Positions 53,735 through 63,488 of a DNA stretch of 64,000 nucleotides are shown here, in pieces (positions within the stretch are counted from its first letter, which is position 1; each line of letters starts with the position of its first letter). The stretch covers positions 46,022-110,021 of the forward strand of contig CAYYUP010000013.1 in assembly GCA_964474905.1 (NCBI GenBank), given 5' to 3'. Made by a program: the position numbers and the translations under genes. Source of the DNA: JADJRG01 sp964474905 (GTDB lineage Bacteria; Myxococcota_A; Polyangia; Nannocystales; Nannocystaceae). The notes below the pieces were generated by a model, which saw only the letters and a program-made list of their open reading frames with translations, did no database searches and was not told the DNA's origin.

Positions 53735-55129
53735 TCAAAAGCGACCGACGACGCCGCCTCCGAGGGAACCCGCCGTGACACCGCCGCTCGGGCTCAGGGC
53801 GAAGACCCGGTCGCGGTCCCGTCGTCGCTTTCGCATGCCGATCGACGAGTTGACCTGATCGCGGATCAGATAATAGACAGAGTAGACCAGCAGCGAGGTC
53901 CCGTAGCCCAAGACAAAGGCCGAGCCGCTATGGCGTGCCGCTGCTCCGGTCGCGGCGTCTCGATAGGCGGCATCCTCCCAGGTACCCGTATTGAGCCCGT
54001 TGAAGTCGCCGGTCGCGAAGCTAACACCGAGCGCACCGCCCACCAGCGCCCCCAGGCCGATCCCCGACTCGATGCCCCAGATGATCGCCCGCGTCCGTCG
54101 CTTCGACGCAAAACCACTGATCAACGCCGTACCAACCCCAAACGAGGCACCTAGTAGACCCGTACCGGTGCTCCGGAGGGCAACAGAACTCGTGAGATAC
54201 TCAGAGCATTGGTACAAACGCCCCGCACAATCCGCATTCGTGCGACCGAGCGCCCGTCGGTATTGCACCTGACCGCCCGAGAGCAGACCGATACCAACAG
54301 CCCCCAATACAAAAGGCGAAGAGGCCGCGCGCATGCCGATAAACGCCGGCCCCTCGCCAGCCGGGACATCTGTACGAATGATGATTTGGACCTCGGCAGG
54401 CGTGCCCGCGACCAGCTCTACGTCCTCTTCGTAATGACCGTAATAGCCGTCCTCGGGCACCGCGATATTCCATTTACCCGGGGTCAGAAGCACCGTGCGG
54501 CTCTGCATCCCGTCGGCTGCCTCATCGCGCACGAGCTGGAGGATAAGCGGAGGCAGTACATCCGAGGGTTCGCCGTAAAAGTCGATCTCGACCGTGATCG
54601 CCGAATCGCGGGGGTCTGCGTCGACCTCTACCTCGACAGGGACTAGGCCCGCCGTGATCCGACGGAGCAATGCCTCCGCAGCCGGGTCGGCGTGGCCATC
54701 CGCCAAATAGGCCTCTAAATAGGCAGCAGCATGCGCGCCGTGGCCCAGCTCAGCGCGCGCCTTTGCGGCGGTCAGCAGAGCCGCACGCGCACCCTCGCCC
54801 TCGCCGCCTTCCTTACTCGCACCGGGCACCCGCGACGCCCGCCACTTCGCCTCAGCGATAAGAGCGATTTCAAGCGATCCTTTCTGTCGCACGCTCGAGT
54901 TCGCGACAGGCTCAAGTGGGATCCCTGATGGCTCGATCCTGACAGGAGCGATTGTGTCCGCTACTGCATTTTTATTCGTGGTCCCTGATGGTCCGAGTAT
55001 CGCTGCTGTGCTGACGCTCAGCGGGACCATCGCCGCCTTCGCCTGCCCGCCAAAGAGCCCTACGCAAAGTCCCAGACAGAGCAACATCGCCGATGAGAGT
55101 GAGGAGATCCGAAGGGCTGAAAGGCGCAT
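53735..55129 (-). CDS. TPR plus glycine-rich membrane protein (paralogue of the 25126-26817 gene)
   Basis: A 464-residue protein with a signal peptide (about 1-32, GLFGGQAKAA). It has helical repeats (LLTAAKARAELGHGAHAAAYLEAYLADG), a beta region (VPVEVEVDADPRDSAITVEIDF), then several Gly-rich hydrophobic segments and the end LSPSGGVTAGSLGGGVVGRF. It shares with the 25126 gene the layout, the TNADC...YQC segment followed by ALRSTGTGLLGASFGVG, and the GRF C terminus. It converges with the kinase gene and is divergent from the truncated lipoprotein gene. Role unknown; envelope location expected. Confidence 0.72.
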   Translation of the reverse strand: MRLSALRISSLSSAMLLCLGLCVGLFGGQAKAAMVPLSVSTAAILGPSGTTNKNAVADTIAPVRIEPSGIPLEPVANSSVRQKGSLEIALIAEAKWRASRVPGASKEGGEGEGARAALLTAAKARAELGHGAHAAAYLEAYLADGHADPAAEALLRRITAGLVPVEVEVDADPRDSAITVEIDFYGEPSDVLPPLILQLVRDEAADGMQSRTVLLTPGKWNIAVPEDGYYGHYEEDVELVAGTPAEVQIIIRTDVPAGEGPAFIGMRAASSPFVLGAVGIGLLSGGQVQYRRALGRTNADCAGRLYQCSEYLTSSVALRSTGTGLLGASFGVGTALISGFASKRRTRAIIWGIESGIGLGALVGGALGVSFATGDFNGLNTGTWEDAAYRDAATGAAARHSGSAFVLGYGTSLLVYSVYYLIRDQVNSSIGMRKRRRDRDRVFALSPSGGVTAGSLGGGVVGRF

Positions 55130-55282
55130 CAGCGCGAAGATACAGGATGGCGCAGCCGATTCAAAGCAGCAATTGGTCCCCTAGCCGGGCGCAGGATCAT
55201 CCCCCCGTCAGCGGAGGCGGACGACGACGCGCCCGGCAACTTTGTGCTAACAATGTGGCCTCTTTGGTTGGAGAATACAGTA

Positions 55283-56017
55283 ATGACGAAGCGGCCTTTA
55301 GTAGCGCAAGTACGAACATGGACACGACTGGTAACGATCGCGGCGATCCTGCCCCTAGCGTGCGGTGATGATGGTCAAGCCTCGGAGAGCGACGGCGACA
55401 CCGCGAGCACCAACGGGACCACTCTAGGCAGTACTGGCGACACCAGCACCACCGCCGCAAGCACCTCGGCAAGCGCCTCAGACAGTGATGCAGGCACCGA
55501 CTCCGAGGGCAATACCACCACAACTACGGCGACGACCAATACCTCAGAAACTGACACCAGTACGGGTACCGATGCCACCACCACCACCACCGGCGACACC
55601 AGCACCACCGGCGTGAGCGCCACCGACACCGACGCCACCACCACCACCACCACCGGCGACACCACCGGCGACACCACTACCGGCTCAACAACCGGGCCAA
55701 ACTGCGAAGGAATGGGCGGCGAGGACAACGCCCTCTCGGTGATCTGGATCGCCAACTCTGGACAGGGCACGGTGTCGAAAATCAAGCCCGAATTGTATCC
55801 CTACAGAGCCGAATACGCCGATTCTGGGCGCAAGTCGCCACGGTTGCCAAAGCGTTGCCAAGACCGGAATCTTCGACGGCGAAATCGAGCAGCATCGCGG
55901 CCTCGCGCGAGATCTCGGTTTGCGGGGTGTGCAGATAGTCCTGCGTGGTCTGTAGATACAGAGTTGGTTGAGCGCGTACCAAATCGAGCTGTCCGTGTGG
56001 CTCGAACGTCATCCTAG
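55283..56017 (+). pseudogene. Truncated lipoprotein gene (Thr-rich linker, beta-propeller start)
   Basis: Begins as a normal lipoprotein: MTKRPLVAQVRTWTRLVTIAAILPLACGDD, then a long Thr/Ser/Asp linker (TTTTTGDTSTTGVSATDTD). Next comes NCEGMGGEDNALSVIWIANSGQGTVSKI, the start of a YVTN/beta-propeller-like domain that in relatives continues for several hundred residues. After SKI, at about base 55787, the sequence changes to Arg-rich, unstructured residues until the stop at 56017, with several codons atypical for this genome. The propeller is therefore lost and the gene is probably broken. A 76-codon frame lies on the opposite strand of the changed part (55782-56012). Confidence 0.65.
55841..55867. 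repeat. Site A: paired GTTGCCAA motif
   Basis: CGGTTGCCAA, three bases, GTTGCCAA, GACCGG. The two GTTGCCAA copies are 11 bases apart. A near-identical site lies at 59969-59994 next to the recombinase gene (two substitutions and one indel in 27 bases). Confidence 0.7.
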
Positions 56018-56167
56018 AACGGCATCATATCAACATATATGAGGCTCGCTGCAATTGAGCTGGCACGCGAAGTAGATGTCATTGTCAGAACCAAGGAGAT
56101 TTGCCGCTTCTGTGCCATAAGCTCGACGCGTATTGCCGCGGTCTCGGCTTTTAAGGTCCGGCACCGC

Positions 56168-57469
56168 TCAGCCGCTGACGTCTGCGGGCGAACGAGCGAG
56201 CGGGCACGGATCGGCGAGGCGCCAGGCGAGACTGGATCCCGGGTAATCCCGGCGCAGGGCCGCGGCCGCGCCCCTAGCCTCGCGCCGACGACCGAGGGCG
56301 CAGAGAGCCTCGATGCGCAGGCCCTCGCGAGCCTCGGCCAACGGCCCGTCGTGGAAGCGACGGGCGTGCTCGTGAAGGGGGTCGAGGGCGTCGGCCGGGA
56401 CCCCCTCGGTGAGCGCCCGCTTGGCCCGCGCCAGCAGCCGAGCCTCCTCGCCGAGGGTCGATGGAGCCGGCCCCGTGCTCGCGTCCGAGACAACTGGTGC
56501 GTCAGCCTTTGGGGCGCTCGCGATCGGCTCTCGCGGAGCCCGCGACCAAACCTCGACGGCAGCCCTCTGCTCATCGGACCTAGCCGAAAAGACAGGCAAT
56601 CGATCAGCCGACACCGCCCCGTCACCACCGGCCTCTGCGTCGCCGGAGACCTCGCGCACAGCGACGGCCGACGCCTCGCCGGCAGCCGTCGTTCGCGTCG
56701 CCTCCGCGGTCCTCGCAGTCGCCTCCGCAGAGAAGACACCGAGCACCGGAGCCGCGACCCCGCCGAGCGCCGCGACCCCGACGAGCACCGCCGCAACCTT
56801 CGCCTTGGCACTCCAGGCCCCGATCCACGGCAGCACCGCCGAGACAGGCTTGAGCTGCGGCAAGAGCACTGCGAAGGCTCGCCGGGCCTGCTCCCGCGAT
56901 GCCGGCTCCTCGTCGATCGACGTGAAAACCCGTGTCAGCGCCTTCCTGGCCGAGCGCAGGCGCGAGTAGGCGGCATCGACGTGGATCCCGAGCTCAGCGG
57001 CGATCTCTGGCCCCGTCCGCCCCTCGATCTCTGAGAGGATCAGCACCTCGCGACGCTGTGGGTCGAGACGATCGAGCACCTGGTCGAGGAGGATCCGCGC
57101 CTCGACCTGGCCGCGAAGATCTCGGCGCGGTCCACCACGCTCGCGGGTAAATTCTCTGTGCTTTCGCTGTGCCCGCTGCTCACTACGCCGGTAGCGAAAG
57201 GCGACCCGACGGGCTATCCCCACCAGCCACGGCTTGATCGGCCGATCGGCGTGGTAGCTATCGCGACGGCTGTAACAGGTGACAAAGACCTCCTGATGGG
57301 CGTCGTCGAGCTGGGCCTCGGCGACCCCGAGGTTGGCTAGAACGACCCAGATGTAGCGGTAGCAAGCGCGGTGCATCTGCGCGAAGCCGCGGATGCTCCC
57401 GAGGTCGTGGCGCTCCCCCTCACGGAGGCGCGCACGGGCGGACCGATGGTTGATGTTGTCGCTGCCCAC
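56168..57469 (-). CDS. Sigma-70-family (ECF-like) factor fused to a TM segment and periplasmic helical domain
   Basis: Starts with GTG 57469, six bases after the stop of the outer-membrane protein gene. It has 433 residues. The N-terminal 170 show sigma region 2 (FAQMHRACYRYIWVVLANLG ... DAHQEVFVTCYSRRD ... KPWLVGIARRVAFRYRR) and region 4 (LDPQRREVLILSEIEGRTGPEIAAEL, then YSRLRSARKAL). A hydrophobic helix (AKVAAVLVGVAALGGVAAPVLGVF, about 226-249) follows, then an Ala/Glu-rich disordered stretch and a TPR-like C-terminal domain (ARRFHDGPLAEAREGLRIEALCALG). A sigma domain tethered to a membrane helix would need release or act as an anchored regulator. It is in one operon with the outer-membrane protein. 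Confidence 0.85.
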   Translation of the reverse strand: MGSDNINHRSARARLREGERHDLGSIRGFAQMHRACYRYIWVVLANLGVAEAQLDDAHQEVFVTCYSRRDSYHADRPIKPWLVGIARRVAFRYRRSEQRAQRKHREFTRERGGPRRDLRGQVEARILLDQVLDRLDPQRREVLILSEIEGRTGPEIAAELGIHVDAAYSRLRSARKALTRVFTSIDEEPASREQARRAFAVLLPQLKPVSAVLPWIGAWSAKAKVAAVLVGVAALGGVAAPVLGVFSAEATARTAEATRTTAAGEASAVAVREVSGDAEAGGDGAVSADRLPVFSARSDEQRAAVEVWSRAPREPIASAPKADAPVVSDASTGPAPSTLGEEARLLARAKRALTEGVPADALDPLHEHARRFHDGPLAEAREGLRIEALCALGRRREARGAAAALRRDYPGSSLAWRLADPCPLARSPADVSG

Positions 57470-57475
57470 GTTCTT

Positions 57476-58588
57476 CTAGGGATTCTCCGCCTCGGGCCGA
57501 ATCTGGTCGACGAGGCGAAATTCTAGCCCGAGCAGCGCCCGCCCATTGGCGAGCGCGGTCTCATAGAGAATCTCCGGGCCGTAGACGTAGCGCTGGCGCG
57601 CGAGCGGAGCGACAACCTCGAGGCCGACGACCAACGCGATCCTCGGCGCCAGGGTGATCGCGAATGAGGTGCTGACACCAGCGGCGAGCCAGAGATCGCG
57701 TGCCCCCTGGTCCTCGGCGTCGCCAAACCCCGCGGCCTGAAGTCCACCAACCTCGAACGCGCCGCAGATCGGCACCTCGACGCGACCGCGCCGGAGGCTG
57801 ACGCACGCCGCCAAGTGGGCGTAGCCGAGCTGGATCCGCCCGCCGCGAGCAAAATTCGCGTCGTTCCCGATCGCGCGCGGCGGCAAGTAGCGTCCCTCCG
57901 CAACCCATCGGAGGCGACGCCCGAGCCAGCCGGCGACTCCTAAGCGAACACCAAACGAAGCGCCCGCGAGCCCGCCGATATCCGCGAGCCCGCCGGTCGT
58001 GAGGGCGAACGCCCGTCGGTGCCGAGGCGACCGCGTCTGGGCTGGTGGCGGGACAGGCCCGCTGACCTCGTCCGCGCTGGCATTCAGTGCAGTCCTCTCA
58101 ACAGGTTCACTTGCAGGCCGCCCTACCTGCCCTTGCACGGCGAGCGGCTCGGGTTGTGGCGGCTCAATCACTGCGATCACCTCGGGCTTGGGCTCGAGCT
58201 TGGGCGTCGTCTCTGAGTCCAACTCTGCCGCCTCCCCGCGTGCCTCCTCGGCAAGCACCGCGAGAAGAACGAGCACCGCCTCTGCGAGTTCTTCACAGGT
58301 CGCGGCCTCGAGATGACGCCGCTCGCCCTCATCGCCCCATCGGATTTTTAGGTCGAGCACCCAACCATCCGCCACCGGCGACACGTGAGCGTCGGCCAGG
58401 ACGCTTAGCTCGGCATCACCGACGAGCGCGGCCAGACGCGACACAACCTCGGCCTCGCTCGGACAGTGCCCCGCCGGAGCCTCCCAGTGAAGACCGCCCT
58501 CGGGGCTCGAGCCCGGCAACGCGAGGCTCGCGAGCAACAACATCTGCGGGAGCACGGGCGACAATAGTACGCGCGAAGCCCCGCACAC
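57476..58588 (-). CDS. Outer-membrane beta-barrel protein with periplasmic N-terminal domain
   Basis: A GTG start at 58588 gives 370 residues with a signal-like start (VLLSPVLPQMLLLASLALPGSS); ATG 58543 is an alternative. Residues 30-120 form a small domain with two Cys (GGLHWEAPAGHCPSEAEVVSRL ... EAATCEELAEAVLVLLAVLAEE). A Pro/Glu linker follows, then an eight-strand-like barrel (TTGGLADIGGLAGASFGVRLGV to the end LLGLEFRLVDQI). The gene is directly upstream of the membrane-tethered sigma gene (six-base gap), so the pair may form an outer-membrane to sigma signalling unit (inference). Confidence 0.75.
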   Translation of the reverse strand: MCGASRVLLSPVLPQMLLLASLALPGSSPEGGLHWEAPAGHCPSEAEVVSRLAALVGDAELSVLADAHVSPVADGWVLDLKIRWGDEGERRHLEAATCEELAEAVLVLLAVLAEEARGEAAELDSETTPKLEPKPEVIAVIEPPQPEPLAVQGQVGRPASEPVERTALNASADEVSGPVPPPAQTRSPRHRRAFALTTGGLADIGGLAGASFGVRLGVAGWLGRRLRWVAEGRYLPPRAIGNDANFARGGRIQLGYAHLAACVSLRRGRVEVPICGAFEVGGLQAAGFGDAEDQGARDLWLAAGVSTSFAITLAPRIALVVGLEVVAPLARQRYVYGPEILYETALANGRALLGLEFRLVDQIRPEAENP

Positions 58589-58674
58589 CCAGGGTGAAGA
58601 AAACGAAGAAAACGAAGAAAAGATCGCGATCGGGTGACCGGATAAGGCACGCGCCGGAGAAGACCAGAGATGCC

Positions 58675-59355
58675 ATGCAACCGAACCGACTCCGACTCAT
58701 GTCGCCGCTCGCGCTCGCCCTCGCGCTCGTCGCCCCGGCCTGCACCCTCAAGATCACCGACTTCAAGGAATCGACGACAAGCGCGACGACTGCGGTCACC
58801 GACTCCGACGGTAGCAGCTCCTCCGGCAGCAGCTCCTCCACCGGCAGCACAACCGACAACACAAGCACCGAGGGTGGCGTGACGACGAATGCCACCGATG
58901 ACACGACGACAAACGGGACCACCGGCAACGGCGGCAACTTCCCGGCCTGCCACGCCTATACCCAAGACCCCGAAACCGGCGACGCCGATGCCTGCGCAGC
59001 CGAGCTTGGCTGCGCCGACTTCACAGACTCCGTCGACTGCCAGGAGGTCAGCTACTACAACGAGGAGGCTCAAAGCAGCGTCGAGTGTCGTTGGGGCACA
59101 CTCCTCACCGAAGGGACTTACATCGAAGCCGAGCAGATCTGCGACGGCAACATTATGGACGTCTGCCGGGCCGCGGTCTTCCTCGGCGAGGGCGGCCCGC
59201 CGTGCGAAGGTTTCTACCGCGTCCCAGGCGACACCCTCGAGGTACTCAACCTCAGCTGCAGCACGCCGATCACCGGCGATTGGAGCGAGTGCTACAGCGA
59301 AGGCGGTGATTCGGAGTTCCCGCCCTGTGACCACTGCTTTCCGCCATTTCCCTAG
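58675..59355 (+). CDS. Cys-rich lipoprotein with Ser/Thr linker, unknown function
   Basis: ATG 58675 (MQPNRLRLMSPLALALALVAPACTLK) gives a lipobox signal; 226 residues. After a Ser/Thr/Gly linker (SSSSGSSSSTGSTTDNTSTEGG) the final 130 residues carry about 12 Cys and aromatic residues (ACHAYTQDPETGDADACAAELGC ... VECRWG ... DGNIMDVCRAAVFLGEGGPPCEG). The pattern fits a disulfide-rich surface domain of unknown family. Divergent from the outer-membrane protein gene; the short gap carries a palindrome GATCGCGATC at 58622-58631 and an A/G repeat at 58597-58620. Confidence 0.75.
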   Translation: MQPNRLRLMSPLALALALVAPACTLKITDFKESTTSATTAVTDSDGSSSSGSSSSTGSTTDNTSTEGGVTTNATDDTTTNGTTGNGGNFPACHAYTQDPETGDADACAAELGCADFTDSVDCQEVSYYNEEAQSSVECRWGTLLTEGTYIEAEQICDGNIMDVCRAAVFLGEGGPPCEGFYRVPGDTLEVLNLSCSTPITGDWSECYSEGGDSEFPPCDHCFPPFP

Positions 59356-59473
59356 GGACGGATCGTCGCGACTATCGCGATAGAAACAGATCTTCAGTTG
59401 TCGCCCACTCGAAGTCTCAATTGACATCGAGCACCTATGCGCCGCAACATTCGGCCGATGCCCTCTATTTTCA

Positions 59474-59896
59474 TCAGCCGACGCCCGCGCGCGCATGGGC
59501 GTCGAGCAACGCCTGGGTGTCATCCTCTTGAAACCAGTGCTCTGACCACGCCGGCTCCAGGCCCTCGAGGTCGACCGTACCGTCCATGGTCTCGACCCGA
59601 TCGTGCGACCGCCGGACCTCGGGGGAGTAGCGCACAAGAAAAGTGTAGCGCCCCCGGTGCAGGGCGTAGATCTGTGCGGTCTTCGGGTGCACGCAAATGT
59701 TGTAGATCGACAGGGAGTACTTGGCCGCAGCTGGCAAGTCCGCACCCGCACACTCGAAGAGCTTTTGCCCGCCTTCATCGAAACCGCAGTCGACCCAAGG
59801 ACGCAGCTTCAGCGGCACGCTTAGATCCTGCTTCAACCACTTCAACAGGGCCCGGTTCGCAGGCTCAGTGCGGATTCGTTCCTCGAAGGTCGTCAC
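59474..59896 (-). CDS. Small soluble protein, unknown function
   Basis: A 140-residue protein without signal or TM. It starts MTTFEERIRTEPANRALLKWLKQDL and has alternating aromatic/hydrophobic residues (YSLSIYNICVHPKTAQIYALHRGRYTFLVRYSP) and an acidic C-terminal half. No family is recognised. It lies before the recombinase in a part of the window with several signs of rearrangement. Coding status is likely but not certain. Confidence 0.55.
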   Translation of the reverse strand: MTTFEERIRTEPANRALLKWLKQDLSVPLKLRPWVDCGFDEGGQKLFECAGADLPAAAKYSLSIYNICVHPKTAQIYALHRGRYTFLVRYSPEVRRSHDRVETMDGTVDLEGLEPAWSEHWFQEDDTQALLDAHARAGVG

Positions 59897-59968
59897 CCCG
59901 CCACTCTACGCGCAGCAACCCCAAAGGCGTACACTCCAGAGAGCGAAAACCTCGCGAAAAACGCCAAC

Positions 59969-59994
59969 CGGTTGCCAAGCCGTTGCCAAACCGG
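59969..59994. repeat. Site B: paired GTTGCCAA motif near the recombinase
   Basis: CGGTTGCCAA, three bases, GTTGCCAA, ACCGG; the ends CCGGTT / AACCGG are also inverted. It is 195 bases downstream of the recombinase stop and matches site A at 55841. The rest of 59897-60188 shows nothing else I can support. Confidence 0.7.
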
Positions 59995-60188
59995 GCCCTA
60001 CCCCCGCTCCGCCGCGGACCCGCCAGGTCCGCCACCTCCCCCCGAATATCGCCCGTATCCGTGGTGTAGCGCGCTACCAGCGTGTTATAGACATTTTCAG
60101 AGGAGCGCTTTAGGGGCAGCACGAAGTTGAAAATCGACACCCTCAATGCCGCCAATTGCCGCGAATACGCGGCCCCAGCGTCCGCCCA

Positions 60189-61334
60189 TTAGGCTCCTCC
60201 GGTTCTTCTCCAATCGCGATGTGAGCGCCTCTCCTCGAGCGCCCGCGCGGCGTTGCGCAGGTCAGACTTGCGCGCGTTATGGAGATATCGCTCCGTGGTG
60301 ACAATCGAACTATGCCCGAGCAGAGCCTGCAACGTGCGCAATGAAACACCGGCCTCGAGGGCATCCGTGGCGTAGGTGTGACGGAGTGTGTGAATACCTC
60401 GTGTCACCTGCGCCTCTTGCCAAATCGGCTCGAACCACTGCGTCAACGTTTGGTTGGTTTTAATATATGTATTTTTATAGGTTGTGAGCACATACTCATG
60501 CTCTCGTGGCCATGCCTTCAACGCATCATACAGGCGTCTCGTAAGCGGTAGGTGACGGACACGATGGTGCTTGGGGGGACCCTCAATGCCCTTCCAAACT
60601 CGATTCTGTACCACGATCTCTCGCCGAGCGAGATCGATATCCTGCCAACGGAGACCGATGATCTCGGAGTTGCGGAGGCCAACATCCAGACCTAGCAGGG
60701 CAACCAGATAGTATCTGTGCCCTCGACGCGCCGCCGCGATGAGCAAGCGCCGTGCCTCTGCGCCGCTGAGGGCCTTCATCTCATTCGTCGACGCTTTCAG
60801 TCGCTTGATCTTTGGTGGCGCCTCGATCAACCCCCAGTCCGCCGCAACCCGCAACATCGTCGCGAGCTGGTCGCAAACCTTATTAAGAGTACTCGCGCTC
60901 AGTCTGGCCCGTGCGGCTCGAATTTTTTGAAACTCCGCGGGGCCGATTCTATCTAGACGCATCTCACCGAGCAGGGGCAACAAATGGGCTCTTAGGCCCT
61001 TCTCTCGACTCTCAAGGGTCGCAGGACTATGGCGATTTGCGATCACATACTCGCTCATCCAGCGCTCTGCAAACTCGCGAAACCGCGGCGCCCTCGACCG
61101 ACGGGCAGGCTCATGCGCCAGCATCTCTTGCCCACCCAGGGGGGCGCTCTCGGCCGCAAGCCCGGCGAGTAATGTCTTCGCCCGTTCCCGAGCCCAGCGC
61201 TCCGTCGCTTGACGAGAACTCATCGGCGAGCACCAACGCCTCCGCAGTCTCATGCCATTAACTAGCATCGAGACGTCGGCTTCCAACTTGCCCGGCGATT
61301 TTTTGTAGGGCCGCACGACGATCTTCATGATCAT
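60189..61334 (-). CDS. Tyrosine recombinase / phage-type integrase
   Basis: ATG 61334 gives 381 residues (ATG 61328 is an alternative; the frame runs open to 61523). The N-terminal SAM-like DNA-binding domain covers about 85-170 (FAERWMSEYVIANRHSPATL). The catalytic set is Arg221 (GLRNSEIIGLRW), Lys248, His315-x-x-Arg318 (HTLRHTYATDALEAG), His341 (LLGHSSIVTTERYLH) and Tyr350. All are present, so it may be active. It is related to phage and genomic-island integrases rather than XerC/D. No excisionase or phage structural gene is near. The flanking DNA and a similar site at 55841 hint at an integrated element. Confidence 0.93.
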   Translation of the reverse strand: MIMKIVVRPYKKSPGKLEADVSMLVNGMRLRRRWCSPMSSRQATERWARERAKTLLAGLAAESAPLGGQEMLAHEPARRSRAPRFREFAERWMSEYVIANRHSPATLESREKGLRAHLLPLLGEMRLDRIGPAEFQKIRAARARLSASTLNKVCDQLATMLRVAADWGLIEAPPKIKRLKASTNEMKALSGAEARRLLIAAARRGHRYYLVALLGLDVGLRNSEIIGLRWQDIDLARREIVVQNRVWKGIEGPPKHHRVRHLPLTRRLYDALKAWPREHEYVLTTYKNTYIKTNQTLTQWFEPIWQEAQVTRGIHTLRHTYATDALEAGVSLRTLQALLGHSSIVTTERYLHNARKSDLRNAARALEERRSHRDWRRTGGA

Positions 61335-61634
61335 CGCCACTGGCGATGGACTCGATCTGCGCGCCTCTGTGCTTGGCCGCTCACAAGCACTGCACGATTC
61401 GCTGCTAAAAGACCCGCTCCGGCCTCTCTCGCGGCTCATGCGACCACCCTCCACAGATTCGCCCATCCGCCCATTTTGACCCCGCAGAAGCATCATCCCA
61501 CGGAGGTCTCGGCATCTGCACAAATCTTAACGCGCGGGTCACTTATGCCCACCACAGCGCGCGAGTTATGGCATTTCTCTAACTCCCTGGGAATACATGG
61601 CCGAATTCAGCCATGTAACCCGTAAATCGAGCAT
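61335..61634. other. Intergenic stretch with an eight-base inverted repeat
   Basis: 300 bases upstream of the recombinase and downstream of the FHA-MepA gene (both minus strand). TACATGGC (61594-61601) and GCCATGTA (61610-61617) form a perfect inverted repeat with an eight-base loop. It may be the transcript end of the upstream gene, an operator, or part of a recombination site. GC is lower than in neighbouring genes. Nothing else is convincing. Confidence 0.5.

Positions 61635-63484
<1,850 letters not shown>

Positions 63485-63488
<4 letters not shown>

Noticed and set aside
55782..56012. 76-codon minus-strand frame opposite the broken lipoprotein gene
   Set aside because: No ribosome binding site, family or partner is visible; it lies in rearranged DNA and could be chance or a fragment of an older gene.
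60050..60095. GTGTAGCGCGCTACCAG resembles a tRNA D-arm
   Set aside because: No acceptor stem, anticodon arm or T-arm could be placed around it on either strand.
59865..60155. 96-codon minus-strand frame covering site B
   Set aside because: Composition is unlike real proteins here, it overlaps the better-supported 59474-59896 gene, and it includes the repeat site.
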